Below are positions 1 to 8,030 of a DNA stretch of 64,000 nt, in pieces (position 1 is the first letter of the stretch; every line of letters starts with the position of its first letter). The DNA is from Streptomyces griseoruber (GTDB taxonomy: Bacteria; Actinomycetota; Actinomycetes; Streptomycetales; Streptomycetaceae). The translations under genes were made by a program, and so were the position numbers. The notes below the pieces were generated by a model. It was not told where the DNA came from and made no database searches. It saw only the letters and a program-made list of their open reading frames with translations. The DNA lies in NCBI RefSeq assembly GCF_001514205.1, contig NZ_KQ948777.1:179433-243432 (forward strand), written 5' to 3'.

Positions 1-4
1 CTGC

Positions 5-83
5 GGGCCGGGTCGTGCGCTGACGGGGAGGGCCGGGTCGTGGTCCGGAGGCGAGTAGCGGCCGGATCGTGCTCCGGGGGCGG
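5..83. repeat. Short GC-rich direct repeats at the left edge
   Basis: GGCCGGGTCGTG occurs at 6-17 and 31-42, and a variant with one change (GGCCGGATCGTG) at 60-71. The second and third copies continue into similar flanks (GTCCGGAGGCG and CTCCGGGGGCG). No gene is supported in the first 130 bases. This may be the upstream region of the small peptide gene that follows, or the tail of something outside the window. Confidence 0.5.
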
Positions 84-136
84 GGGCGAGTGTGGTCGGG
101 GCGTGACCTCTGCCGTGTCCTGCCGTTGGAGTGGGC

Positions 137-331
137 ATGAAGAAGCGCAGCATGCTCGCCATCGCCTCCCTCGCCACCGGGTTCGTCGTCGCGGCCATCA
201 CCCCCTCCCACGGCCTGGGCGCCGACGACCTCGACGACCTGAACGTCCGCGACACCGTCGGCAGCCTCGACCACACCATCGCCAGTGACAGCCTGGCGAT
301 CGACGACAACGCCCTGGGCCAGAGCGACTGA
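137..331 (+). CDS. Small secreted peptide of unknown function
   Basis: 64 residues. The N-terminus MKKRSMLAIASLATG is a typical Sec signal: positive start, hydrophobic core and a small-residue region before a likely cut near SHG or GADD. The predicted mature part is about 40 residues, strongly acidic (DDLDDLNVRD and similar) and has no cysteine. The ATG at 137 is preceded by GGAG at 128-131; a GTG at 131 lies in frame but overlaps that site. I do not recognise the family. It resembles the many short exported peptides of streptomycetes only in layout. Confidence 0.6.
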   Translation: MKKRSMLAIASLATGFVVAAITPSHGLGADDLDDLNVRDTVGSLDHTIASDSLAIDDNALGQSD

Positions 332-488
332 CGGCGGGCGCGGCACGCCGGACGCATCGGGCCGTGGCGCCGGTGCCCCTTCGCGGGAGCACCGGTGCCA
401 CGGCCTTCGTGCGCCCTCTTCGCGGAGGTGGTTTCCATGGCAGGGTGGAGCGGGCAAGCCACAGGGGGCCACCAGAAGAGGGGGAAAT

Positions 489-1532
489 GTGACCGTCGTT
501 TGGATCAACGGCGCGTTCGGTGCGGGCAAGACCACGACCGCACGGGAACTGATCGACCTGATCCCGAACAGCACGCTCTTCGACCCCGAGGTGATCGGCG
601 GAGCGCTCCCGCACCTGCTGCCGCCCAAGCACCTCGCCGAGGTCGGCGACTACCAGGACCTGCCGATCTGGCGCCGGCTCGTGATCGACACCGCGGCCGC
701 GCTCCTGTCCGAGGTCGGCGGCACCCTCGTCGTCCCCATGACCCTGCTGCGCCAGGAGTACCGCGACGAGATCTTCGGTGCTCTCGCCGCCCGCCGGATA
801 CCGGTCCGCCACGTTCTCCTCGCCCCGGCGGAAACGATCCTGCGCGGGCGTATAGCCGGCCGGGAGGTCCCGCCCGACGTCCCCGACGGCGAGATACGCG
901 TCCGCCAGTGGTCCTACGACCACATCGAGCCCTACCGCGCCGCCCTCGCCTCCTGGCTCACGGCCGACGCCCACCTCGTCGACACCAGCCACCTCACCCC
1001 GTACGAGACCGCCGTCCGCATAGCCGACGCGGTCGGCACCGGGGCCGTGGCCCCCTGCGACATCGTCCAGACCCCCGAACCCACCGGTGAGACCCTCGCC
1101 TCCGGGGTGCTGCTCTTCGACGAGCACGACCGGGTGCTGCTCGTCGACCCGACGTACAAACCCGGCTGGGAGTTTCCCGGCGGGGTCGTGGAACCCGGCG
1201 AGGCACCCGCCCGCGCCGGGATGCGCGAGGTCGAGGAGGAGACCGGCGTCCACCTGGACGACGTACCCCGACTGCTCGTCGTCGACTGGGAACGGCCCGC
1301 ACCCCCCGGCTACGGCGGACTGCGCCTCCTCTTCGACGGCGGCCGGCTCGACGCGGCGGCCGCCGAGGGGCTGCTGCTGCCCGGCCCCGAACTGCGCGGA
1401 TGGCGGTTCGTCACCGAGGCGGAGGCGGCCGATCTCCTGCCGCCGGTCCGCTACGAGCGGCTGCGCTGGGCGCTGAGGGCGCGGGAGCGCGGCGCCGCCC
1501 TGTACCTGGAGGCCGGGGTTCCGGTCGGCTGA
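489..1532 (+). CDS. AAA/kinase domain fused to a Nudix hydrolase
   Basis: 347 residues. A P-loop GAFGAGKTT at residues 8-16 opens a small AAA_33/zeta-toxin-like nucleotide kinase domain of about 180 residues. After a short linker a Nudix domain begins near residue 200. It carries a complete Nudix box at about 231-253: G, five residues, E, seven residues, then REVEEETGV. Both catalytic signatures look intact, so it may phosphorylate one compound and cleave a nucleoside-diphosphate-linked one; the substrates cannot be read. The GTG at 489 sits 4 bases after a GGGGGA stretch and directly precedes the P-loop strand. A much longer in-frame extension upstream lacks domain content. Its 3' end overlaps the convergent kinase-fold gene by 122 bp. 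Confidence 0.8.
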   Translation: MTVVWINGAFGAGKTTTARELIDLIPNSTLFDPEVIGGALPHLLPPKHLAEVGDYQDLPIWRRLVIDTAAALLSEVGGTLVVPMTLLRQEYRDEIFGALAARRIPVRHVLLAPAETILRGRIAGREVPPDVPDGEIRVRQWSYDHIEPYRAALASWLTADAHLVDTSHLTPYETAVRIADAVGTGAVAPCDIVQTPEPTGETLASGVLLFDEHDRVLLVDPTYKPGWEFPGGVVEPGEAPARAGMREVEEETGVHLDDVPRLLVVDWERPAPPGYGGLRLLFDGGRLDAAAAEGLLLPGPELRGWRFVTEAEAADLLPPVRYERLRWALRARERGAALYLEAGVPVG

Positions 1533-2577
1533 GCGCACCTCGGCCGAGCGCACGCCGCACGTCCCGCGCCGGGAACGCAGTCGAGCGGCTCTCCTCCACC
1601 AGCCGGCGCTGGAACTCCTCCATCACGACGGCGACCGGGGCGTGGCGGCGCAGCAGCGCGGCCGCGCCCCCGGGGATCCCCTCCGGCCCCAGCCCGTGCG
1701 CGCAGGCGCGCACGAAGGCCGCACGTTCCTCGCCGACATACCCGTACAGGTCGGTGACCAGCCACTTCACCAGATAGCAGCGGGTGTAGGCGCGGTCGTA
1801 GTCCTGGTGTACGGCGAGGAACTCCCGTTCCCCGGGACCGAGGCGGAACCGGGCGGAGACGGCGAGCCCGTGATCGGCGAGGTAGAGCCGTCGCCCGTCC
1901 GTGAGGACGTTGTGGAAGTGCGCGTCGAAGTGGAGGAGCCGGCGCGCGCGGAGGAAGGGCGTCAGGGCCGACAGTTCCCGGTCCACCAGCGCGCACGCCG
2001 CGTCCGCCGCCGCGTCCGACATGCGCAACCGCGCGCTCAGCCAGCCGTGGAGGGTGTCCGGGACGTACTCCAGGAACAGCGTCAGGGCCGTCGTCGCCGT
2101 CCGCAGCCCCTCCACCCGCTCGCGCACACCCCGGCCGCCGCCCCAGTACGCCACCGTCCGCTCCACGTCCGCCAGTTCGGGCGGCAGCGGACGCGGCTCG
2201 TCGGGCAGCAACCGCCAGTGGTGCAGCAGCGGGAATCCGGTGAACCGCCCGGACAGCGCCCAGCGGGACGTCATCACCTGAACGGCCAGCTCACGCCACC
2301 CGCCGAACCCCGGGCTGCCGATGCCGTAGTGACAGGCGGGCGGCAGCCCGAACGGATCGGCCGTGGACTGCCGCCGCCCGGGCCGCAGTTCGGCGCCGGA
2401 CATCCGGATCCGCTTCACGAACACGGTCCGCCCGCCCACCTCGACCCGCAGGACCTGACCCCCGATACCCGTCCCGAGCGGAACTCCACCGGCCAGGAGA
2501 GCGGTGATCTCACCGTCGTCCAGCCGCTCCAGGGACGCGGCGACGGCGTCGTGGGCGACGATCCGGCTGGGTGGCAC
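1411..2577 (-). CDS. Kinase/phosphotransferase-fold protein, substrate unknown
   Basis: 388 residues. An N-terminal region carries VFVKRIRMSG, where K would be the ATP-binding lysine. A catalytic loop-like stretch LLHFDAHFHNVL follows, with the D and N spaced as in aminoglycoside phosphotransferases and eukaryote-like kinases, and then LADHGLA in the position of the DFG metal-binding motif. This makes it an APH/protein-kinase-like phosphotransferase. The GTG start at 2577 follows GGAGG at 2585-2589 on this strand. The last 45 or so residues are Pro/Arg-rich and lie antisense to the end of the Nudix gene. That tail could be an accident of a lost earlier stop; the stop at 1411 is real in the sequence. 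Confidence 0.65.
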   Translation of the reverse strand: MPPSRIVAHDAVAASLERLDDGEITALLAGGVPLGTGIGGQVLRVEVGGRTVFVKRIRMSGAELRPGRRQSTADPFGLPPACHYGIGSPGFGGWRELAVQVMTSRWALSGRFTGFPLLHHWRLLPDEPRPLPPELADVERTVAYWGGGRGVRERVEGLRTATTALTLFLEYVPDTLHGWLSARLRMSDAAADAACALVDRELSALTPFLRARRLLHFDAHFHNVLTDGRRLYLADHGLAVSARFRLGPGEREFLAVHQDYDRAYTRCYLVKWLVTDLYGYVGEERAAFVRACAHGLGPEGIPGGAAALLRRHAPVAVVMEEFQRRLVEESRSTAFPARDVRRALGRGALSRPEPRPPGTGRRRAPAPSAPSAAARSGPAAGDRPPPPR

Positions 2578-2614
2578 GGACCCATCCTCCGTCAGCGCAG
2601 GGGCACTTGTCCGC

Positions 2615-3970
2615 TCATCCGGCCGCGTAGTTCCGCAGGAACAGTGCTTCCGCCACGGACAGCCGCTCCAACTCCTCCGGCGACACGCTCTCGTTGACCG
2701 CGTGGATCTGGGCCTCCGGCTCGCTCAGACCGATGAGGAGGATCTCCGCGGCCGGGTACAGGGCCCCGAGGGTGTTGCACAGCGGGATGGAGCCGCCCTG
2801 GCCTGCGTACTGCATCTCCTGGCCCGGGTAGGCGACGGCCATCGCCTCGGCCATCGCCGCGTACGCCGGGCTGGTGGTGTCGGCGCTGAACGGCTGGCCC
2901 TGGCCGATCTGCTCGGTGCTCACCCGCGCACCCCACGGCGTGTGCGCCTCCAGGTGCGCCTGGAGCAGCTTCGTCGCCTCGGCCGCGTCCATGCCCGGCG
3001 GCACCCGCAGGCTGATCAGCGCACGGGCGCTCGCCTGCACGGACGGCGTGGCGCCGACCACCGGGGGGCAGTCGATGCCGAGGACGGTGACGGCCGGCCG
3101 GGCCCAGATACGGTCCGCGACCGTGCCGGAGCCGATCAGCCCGACGCCGTCCAGCACCTTGGCGTCCAGGCGGAACTGCTCCTCGTCGTATTGCAGGCCC
3201 TGCCACCGCTCGTCACCGGTCAGCCCGTCGACCGTCGTCGAGCCGTCCTCGGCCCGCAGCGAGTCCAGTACGCGGATCAGGGCGCCCAGCGCGTCGGGGG
3301 CCGCGCCGCCGAACTGGCCCGAGTGCAGGTTGCCCTCGAGTGTGTCGATCTTCACGCGCAGCATCGTCATGCCGCGCAGCGTGGAGGTGGCCGTGGGCAG
3401 GCCGACACGGAAGTTGCCCGAGTCGCCGATCACGATCGCGTCGGCGGCCAGCAGCTCCGGGTGCTGCTCGGCGTACCGCTCCAGACCGCCGGTGCCCTGC
3501 TCCTCCGAGCCCTCCACGATCACCTTCACGTGCACCGGCACACCGCCGTTCGCCTTCAGGGCGCGCAGCGCGAGCAGATGCATGACGAAGCCGCCCTTGC
3601 AGTCGGCGGTGCCGCGGCCGTACCAGCGGCCCTCGCGCTCGGTCAGCTCGAACGGCGGAGTGGTCCAGCCTGCCTCGTCCAGCGGCGGCTGCACGTCGTA
3701 GTGCGCGTAGAGCAGAACCGTTCTCGCGCCCTCCGGGCCCGCCAGACGGCCGTACACCGACTGGGTGCCGTCGGGGGTCTCGAGCACGGCCACGTCCTCG
3801 AAGCCCTCGGCGCGCAGCGCGGCCGTGATCCAGCTCGCGGCGGCCTCGCTCTCGCTGCGGGGGAACTGGTCGAAGTCCGCCACCGACTTGAAGGCCACCA
3901 GCTCGGTGAGCTCCGCCTTCGCCCTGGGCATCAGCGAGGCGACGGTCTCGGCGACCGGATGCGACGACAT
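2615..3970 (-). CDS. M20 family metallo-dipeptidase
   Basis: 451 residues, normal for M20/ArgE/DapE-type cytosolic dipeptidases. The zinc ligands are visible in order: the His in YAHYDVQ, the Asp in GRGTADCKGG, the Glu pair in EGSEEQGTGG (catalytic Glu and ligand), the Asp in IGDSGNF and the late His in IHAVNE. The lid domain lies between about residues 190 and 310. It should hydrolyse dipeptides or N-acyl amino acids with two zinc ions. The ATG at 3970 is preceded by AAGGAG. The same reading frame stays open far upstream over the next gene, but that part is antisense and has no domain. It is divergent from the reductase at 4172. Confidence 0.9.
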   Translation of the reverse strand: MSSHPVAETVASLMPRAKAELTELVAFKSVADFDQFPRSESEAAASWITAALRAEGFEDVAVLETPDGTQSVYGRLAGPEGARTVLLYAHYDVQPPLDEAGWTTPPFELTEREGRWYGRGTADCKGGFVMHLLALRALKANGGVPVHVKVIVEGSEEQGTGGLERYAEQHPELLAADAIVIGDSGNFRVGLPTATSTLRGMTMLRVKIDTLEGNLHSGQFGGAAPDALGALIRVLDSLRAEDGSTTVDGLTGDERWQGLQYDEEQFRLDAKVLDGVGLIGSGTVADRIWARPAVTVLGIDCPPVVGATPSVQASARALISLRVPPGMDAAEATKLLQAHLEAHTPWGARVSTEQIGQGQPFSADTTSPAYAAMAEAMAVAYPGQEMQYAGQGGSIPLCNTLGALYPAAEILLIGLSEPEAQIHAVNESVSPEELERLSVAEALFLRNYAAG

Positions 3971-4171
3971 GGGCACGCTCCTTGTGGGTGCGACGTTGTA
4001 CAGGGTGGCACTGGTCCGTTCGGGGACCGTGCGAGCGTACGCGCTGCCGGGATGGGGTCGCGTACCTCGCCGATCTTTCCACAGCGGACTGTCATCGGGT
4101 CGTGACGATCTCCGCCGTAGGATGCGGGGGACAGGTGCGGCAGGCGGCTTGATCGGGAGCAGTAGACCATC

Positions 4172-5422
4172 GTGAGCAGCGAGAACTCTTCGGCGGACGA
4201 CGTGCGGCAGGTGTGGGACGTCGTCGTGGTGGGCGCGGGACCCGCGGGGGCTTCGGCCGCCTACGCGGCGGCGGTCACGGGACGGCGCGTCCTGTTGCTG
4301 GAGAAGGCGGAGCTGCCCCGCTACAAGACGTGCGGCGGCGGCATCATCGGACCTTCGCGGGACGCGCTGCCACCCGGTTTCGAACTGCCCTTCCGCGACC
4401 GGGTGCACGCGGTGACCTTCTCCAACAACGGGCGCTTCACCCGTACCCGCCGCTCGCGGCAGATGCTGTTCGGGCTGATCAACCGGCCCGAGTTCGACCA
4501 GCAGCTGGTCGAGCACGCCCAGAAGGCGGGCGCCGAACTGCGGACGGGCGTCACGGTCACCCGCGTCGAGCAGCACGGCTCGGCGGTCCCCGACCGGCGC
4601 ACGGTCGCGATCGTCCTCCAGGGCGGCGAGACCCTGCTGGCGCACGCGGTGGTGGGCGCGGACGGCAGTGCCAGCCGCATAGGGGCGCACGTCGGCGTGA
4701 AGCTCGACCAGGTCGACCTCGGCCTGGAGGCGGAGATCCCGGTGCCGGACACCGTCGCCGAGGACTGGAAGGGCCGTGTCCTCATCGACTGGGGCCCGAT
4801 GCCCGGCAGCTACGGCTGGGTGTTCCCCAAGGACGACACGCTGACGGTCGGTGTGATCTCCGCGCGCGGCGAGGGCGCCGCCACCAAGCGGTATCTCGAG
4901 GACTTCATCGGACGGCTGGGCCTGGCCGGCTTCGAGCCGAGCATCTCCTCCGGCCACCTCACCCGCTGCCGCGCCGACGACTCGCCGCTCTCCCGCGGGC
5001 GCGTGCTGGTCTGCGGGGACGCGGCGGGCCTGCTGGAGCCGTGGACCCGTGAGGGCATCTCCTTCGCGCTGCGCTCGGGCCGCCTCGCGGGCGAGTGGGC
5101 GGTCCGCATCGCGGAGGCGCACGACGCGGTGGACACCCGCCGCCAGGCCCTGAACTACGCGTTCGCGATCAAGGCGGGCCTCGGTGTGGAGATGGCCGTC
5201 GGCAAGCGGATGCTGGCGGCCTTCGAGCGCCGCCCGGGCCTCTTCCACGCGGCCCTCACCGGCTTCCGCCCGGCCTGGCGGGCGTTCGCCGACATCACCC
5301 GCGGCCGCACGACCCTCGGTGAGCTCGTCCGTTCGCATCCGATGGCCCAGCGCGCGCTGACCCTGATGGACCGCAGGCAGGAGCCGGTCGCGACACCGAC
5401 CGAGGAGACCGAGGACGCCTGA
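4172..5422 (+). CDS. Geranylgeranyl reductase family FAD-dependent oxidoreductase
   Basis: 416 residues. The N-terminal Rossmann motif VVVVGAGPAGASAA binds FAD. The family signature PRYKTCGGG follows at about residue 50, and a second FAD motif VLVCGDAAGLLEPWTREGI lies near residue 280. This fits the geranylgeranyl/digeranylgeranylglycerophospholipid reductase group, which in actinomycetes reduces isoprenoid double bonds, for instance in menaquinone or lipid side chains. The substrate cannot be told from sequence. The GTG at 4172 is the first start in frame, with GGGAGC at a rather long distance upstream. It stands alone, convergent with the oxidoreductase at 5622. Confidence 0.88.
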   Translation: MSSENSSADDVRQVWDVVVVGAGPAGASAAYAAAVTGRRVLLLEKAELPRYKTCGGGIIGPSRDALPPGFELPFRDRVHAVTFSNNGRFTRTRRSRQMLFGLINRPEFDQQLVEHAQKAGAELRTGVTVTRVEQHGSAVPDRRTVAIVLQGGETLLAHAVVGADGSASRIGAHVGVKLDQVDLGLEAEIPVPDTVAEDWKGRVLIDWGPMPGSYGWVFPKDDTLTVGVISARGEGAATKRYLEDFIGRLGLAGFEPSISSGHLTRCRADDSPLSRGRVLVCGDAAGLLEPWTREGISFALRSGRLAGEWAVRIAEAHDAVDTRRQALNYAFAIKAGLGVEMAVGKRMLAAFERRPGLFHAALTGFRPAWRAFADITRGRTTLGELVRSHPMAQRALTLMDRRQEPVATPTEETEDA

Positions 5423-5528
5423 GCCGGGGGGCGCGGGGGCCGGCGGGTGGCCCGGCGGATGGTTGTGCCTGTACGGCAGGCGGCCGCGGTTTGCGGGCGT
5501 GCCAGGGACACTCGCGACCCGAACCGAC

Positions 5529-5576
5529 GGCCGAACCCGCGGCCGAACCCGCGGCCGAGCGGTGCGCGGCCGAGCG
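5529..5576. repeat. Tandem 12-bp GGCCGAACCCGC repeat
   Basis: Two exact head-to-tail copies of GGCCGAACCCGC at 5529-5540 and 5541-5552 are followed by diverged partial copies beginning GGCCGAGCGG at 5553 and 5567. The array lies in the 199-bp gap between two convergent genes, where no other feature is seen. Confidence 0.55.
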
Positions 5577-5621
5577 GGCTGCCCCCGAGCCCGTCGCCGA
5601 TGAGGTGTCCGTCTGCCGTGG

Positions 5622-6074
5622 TCAGCCCTCGACCGTGATCCGGAACACCGGGTGGTCGGGGGCCGCCGCCACGATCTCCGCGTCGGTGGACTTCGCCGTG
5701 ACCCCGTCGAAGTACTGGTTGACCTCCCAGCCCCACTTCTCCAGGTAGGCCCGCAGGATCGGGAGCCTCTCCTCGTCGGGGACCTCCACCGCGGTGAACG
5801 TCCGCACCTTGCGCCCCACCCGCAGCTCCCCGCCGCCGGCCACCCGCATGTTGCGCACCCACTGCGAGTGCCCGCGCGCCGAGACCAGGAACTGCGCACC
5901 CTCGTACGTGTGCGGGTTGACGGGGATGCGCTGCATCTGCCCGCTCTTGCGGCCCCGCACGGACATCTCCGCCGAGCCCATGAGGCTCAGCCCGTGCCGG
6001 GCCAGCCAGCCGATGACACGGTTGAAGCGGACGTTGATCGGGCTGCCCTTGAGGTAGTACGGCTGCGACGACAT
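5622..6074 (-). CDS. Deazaflavin (F420)-dependent nitroreductase-like protein (Ddn family)
   Basis: 150 residues, the usual length of the split-barrel Ddn/nitroreductase family of actinomycetes that binds F420 or acts as a quinone reductase. Recognisable parts are the N-terminal helix with RVIGWLARHG, the strand RGRKSGQMQRIPV and the block RGHSQWVRNMRVAGGGELRVGRK, where the phosphate-binding residues lie. ATG at 6074. It is divergent from the TetR gene at 6223, with two palindromic operator-like sites between them, so it is the probable target of that repressor. Confidence 0.85.
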   Translation of the reverse strand: MSSQPYYLKGSPINVRFNRVIGWLARHGLSLMGSAEMSVRGRKSGQMQRIPVNPHTYEGAQFLVSARGHSQWVRNMRVAGGGELRVGRKVRTFTAVEVPDEERLPILRAYLEKWGWEVNQYFDGVTAKSTDAEIVAAAPDHPVFRITVEG

Positions 6075-6094
6075 CGGTGACCCCAGTCATGTGA

Positions 6095-6109
6095 GAGAGC
6101 GGTGCTCTC
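6095..6109. promoter_or_regulatory. Probable TetR operator, site 1
   Basis: Perfect inverted repeat GAGAGC-GGT-GCTCTC followed by CG. It lies 21 bp in front of the oxidoreductase start and shares its core AGAGC(A/G)GTGCTCTCG with site 2. Confidence 0.7.
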
Positions 6110-6148
6110 GCTTGATTCGAGTGTGCCGGAGATCGGCGATCCAATGCA

Positions 6149-6161
6149 AGAGCAGTGCTCT
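6149..6161. promoter_or_regulatory. Probable TetR operator, site 2
   Basis: Perfect inverted repeat AGAGC-AGT-GCTCT, again followed by CG, with its centre 53 bp from that of site 1. A lone half site GCTCTCGAA follows at about 6175-6183. Confidence 0.7.
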
Positions 6162-6222
6162 CGAATTTTTGCGTCGCTCTCGAATGTGTGCACTGATCTG
6201 CTCGCGTGGGAGACTGGGAACC

Positions 6223-6915
6223 ATGAGCAGCAACGCCGCCCAGGGGGCCCGCGCCCGCGCCCGGATCGAAGTCACCGCCGCCATCAAGGAGGAGGCGCGC
6301 AGACAACTGGCCGCCGAGGGCGCCGCCAAGCTCTCGCTGCGGGCGGTGGCGCGTGAGCTGGGCATGGTCTCCTCCGCGCTGTACCGGTACTTCCCGAGCC
6401 GCGACGACCTGCTCACCGCACTCATCATCGACGCGTACGACTCCCTCGGCGAGCGCGCGGAGGTCGCGCACGCCGCCGTCGCCGGGGCGGACCCGGTGCG
6501 GCGCTGGGTGGCGGTGTGCGAGGCGGTGCGCGGGTGGGCGCAGGCGCATCCGCATGAGTACGCGCTGATCTACGGCACGCCCGTCCCCGGATACAGCGCC
6601 CCGCAGACCACGGTGCCGGCCGCGTCCCGGGTCGGCCTGCTCCTCATCGGCATCGTCCGGGACGCACACCGGTTGCAGGTCCTGGAGGTGCCGTTGCTCA
6701 GCGACGAACTCGTTCCGGAGGCCGTGCGCATGGCGGGCGACTTCGCCCCGGACCTGCCCCCGGGAGCGGTCGCGGCGCTGGTCGCGGCCTGGGCGCAGCT
6801 GTACGGGCTGGTCGGCTTCGAACTGTTCGGCCAGTTCAACCGCATGGTGGAGGAGCGCGAGCCGTTCTTCCGGCATGCGGTGACACGGCTGGCGTACGGG
6901 GTGGGGCTGCGTTAG
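6223..6915 (+). CDS. TetR/AcrR family repressor
   Basis: 230 residues. The helix-turn-helix is at about residues 30-60 (KLSLRAVARELGM then SSALYRYFPSRDDLL), the canonical TetR DNA-binding signature. The C-terminal part matches the larger ligand-binding form with an aromatic-rich last helix (YGLVGFELFGQFNRM). ATG at 6223 after GGGA. Its stop overlaps the stop of the convergent MarR gene. The two palindromes in the divergent gap suggest that it controls itself and the Ddn-type oxidoreductase. The effector is unknown. Confidence 0.9.
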   Translation: MSSNAAQGARARARIEVTAAIKEEARRQLAAEGAAKLSLRAVARELGMVSSALYRYFPSRDDLLTALIIDAYDSLGERAEVAHAAVAGADPVRRWVAVCEAVRGWAQAHPHEYALIYGTPVPGYSAPQTTVPAASRVGLLLIGIVRDAHRLQVLEVPLLSDELVPEAVRMAGDFAPDLPPGAVAALVAAWAQLYGLVGFELFGQFNRMVEEREPFFRHAVTRLAYGVGLR

Positions 6916-7424
6916 TCCCTTTCGGGGCGCTCGGTCAGGTGGGTGAAGTCCCGGACGAACCGGGTCAGCAGCCGGGCCAGTGCCTCGCGGTCCTCGGCCG
7001 GCCAGTCGGCGACCGTCTCCGTGACCACGCGGTGGCGGAAGTCGTGGAGGCGGGCGAGGGCGGTGCGCCCGTCGGCGGTGAGGGTCAGCAAGGACCGGCG
7101 GCCGTCGCGCTGGTCGGCCTCGCGGCGCAGCAGTCCGGCCTCCAGTGCCTGGGCGGCGAGGCGGCTGGCGCGGGGCTGGTCGACGGCCAGTGCGGCCGCC
7201 GCCTCGGTCACCGTCAGGGGCTCGCCCCGTTCCGTCGCGGACTCGACCGCGTCCAGCAGATCGAAGACGCCGTCGGGCAGAGCGGCGTGCTCGCCGCGGC
7301 GCTCACCGCGCCGCTCCGACAGCCGGGCCAGGTTCCGGCGCCGCTGCGCCCGGCGCAGGGCCACGACGGCCCGCTCGATCGCCGCCGTCTCCTTGTCCGC
7401 ACCCGGAATCGGCTTGCCGCTCAC
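6912..7424 (-). CDS. MarR family transcriptional regulator
   Basis: 170 residues. A winged helix-turn-helix is visible around LTVTEAAAALAVDQPRASRL with the recognition helix, then the wing LLRREADQRDGRRSLLTLT. The GTG at 7424 has AGGAG five bases upstream and directly begins the conserved part; an open stretch further upstream on this strand is antisense to another gene. It is divergent from a second MarR gene. The gap holds an ATGT/ACAT inverted repeat and five 14-bp repeats, likely control sites for one or both. Confidence 0.85.
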   Translation of the reverse strand: MSGKPIPGADKETAAIERAVVALRRAQRRRNLARLSERRGERRGEHAALPDGVFDLLDAVESATERGEPLTVTEAAAALAVDQPRASRLAAQALEAGLLRREADQRDGRRSLLTLTADGRTALARLHDFRHRVVTETVADWPAEDREALARLLTRFVRDFTHLTERPERD

Positions 7425-7455
7425 GAGCTCTCCTGTGCATAGTGGAAGACAATCA

Positions 7456-7471
7456 CATGTCATATTACATG
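7456..7471. promoter_or_regulatory. AT-rich inverted repeat, possible MarR operator
   Basis: CATGT-CATATT-ACATG, five-base arms with a six-base spacer. It lies 31 bp upstream of the leftward MarR start and is strikingly AT-rich for this genome. The operator role is inferred from position. Confidence 0.5.
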
Positions 7472-7477
7472 GAGCTG

Positions 7478-7547
7478 TCCACGGAACCGTCTCCACGAAG
7501 CCGTTTCCACGAAGCCGTCTCCGCGGAACCGTCTCCATGAAACCGGC
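7478..7547. repeat. Five tandem 14-bp repeats between divergent MarR genes
   Basis: Units of exactly 14 bp run head to tail: TCCACGGAACCGTC, TCCACGAAGCCGTT, TCCACGAAGCCGTC, TCCGCGGAACCGTC and TCCATGAAACCGGC. The array ends 18 bp before the rightward MarR start. Fourteen is not a multiple of three and the array is intergenic, so it is not a coding repeat. Confidence 0.8.
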
Positions 7548-7565
7548 CCTGGACCTGGAAAGGAC

Positions 7566-8030
7566 ATGAGCATGCGATCTCTTCCGGAGGCCTCCGTGTC
7601 CGCCCCTGCCCGTCCCCTCGGCTACTGGCTCAAGCACCTCGACAACCTGCTGGAGCGGCACTTCGAAGCCACGCTCTCCGGCCTCGGCGTGAGCCGTCGC
7701 GAGTGGCAGGTGCTCAACACCCTCGCCGGCGGCGGCCCTGTCGGCCGTCCCGGGCTCACCGATGCCCTCGCCCCGTTCTGGACGGAGGACGGCCCCACCC
7801 TGGACGAGGTGCTCGCGCGGCTCACCGAACGGGGATGGATCCCGGCCGGCGCGGACGAGGGCCTCGCCCTCACGGACGTGGGCCGCGCGGCGCACACGCA
7901 GGTGCGGGCCGGTGTCGAGACCACCCGCGCCGCCCTCCTCACCGGCCTGAGCGGCGAGCAGTACGCGGAGACGGTGCGCGTGCTGTCCGTGATGGCGGGC
8001 AACGTGGAGGCGGCGCTCGCGGCCCGCTGA
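7566..8030 (+). CDS. MarR-like winged-helix regulator
   Basis: 154 residues. The core begins PLGYWLKHLDNLLERHFEATLSGLG and continues with SRREWQVLNTLAGGG, a MarR-type dimer helix plus the start of the winged helix. A C-terminal helix TRAALLTGLSGEQYAETVRVL follows. The ATG at 7566 follows GGAAAGGAC; a second ATG two codons later is also possible. It belongs to the looser MarR branch common in Streptomyces, in which the wing is shortened. The tandem 14-bp array directly upstream suggests autoregulation or cross-regulation with the divergent MarR gene. Confidence 0.8.
   Translation: MSMRSLPEASVSAPARPLGYWLKHLDNLLERHFEATLSGLGVSRREWQVLNTLAGGGPVGRPGLTDALAPFWTEDGPTLDEVLARLTERGWIPAGADEGLALTDVGRAAHTQVRAGVETTRAALLTGLSGEQYAETVRVLSVMAGNVEAALAAR

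Noticed and set aside
3971..5899. Extension of the M20 dipeptidase frame upstream to make a 1094-residue protein
   Set aside because: The added part is antisense to the FAD reductase gene. The ATG at 3970 has an AAGGAG site and starts the family sequence.
7478..7547. Tandem 14-bp repeats considered as a CRISPR array
   Set aside because: The units are directly adjacent with no spacers, are too short, and no cas genes are nearby.
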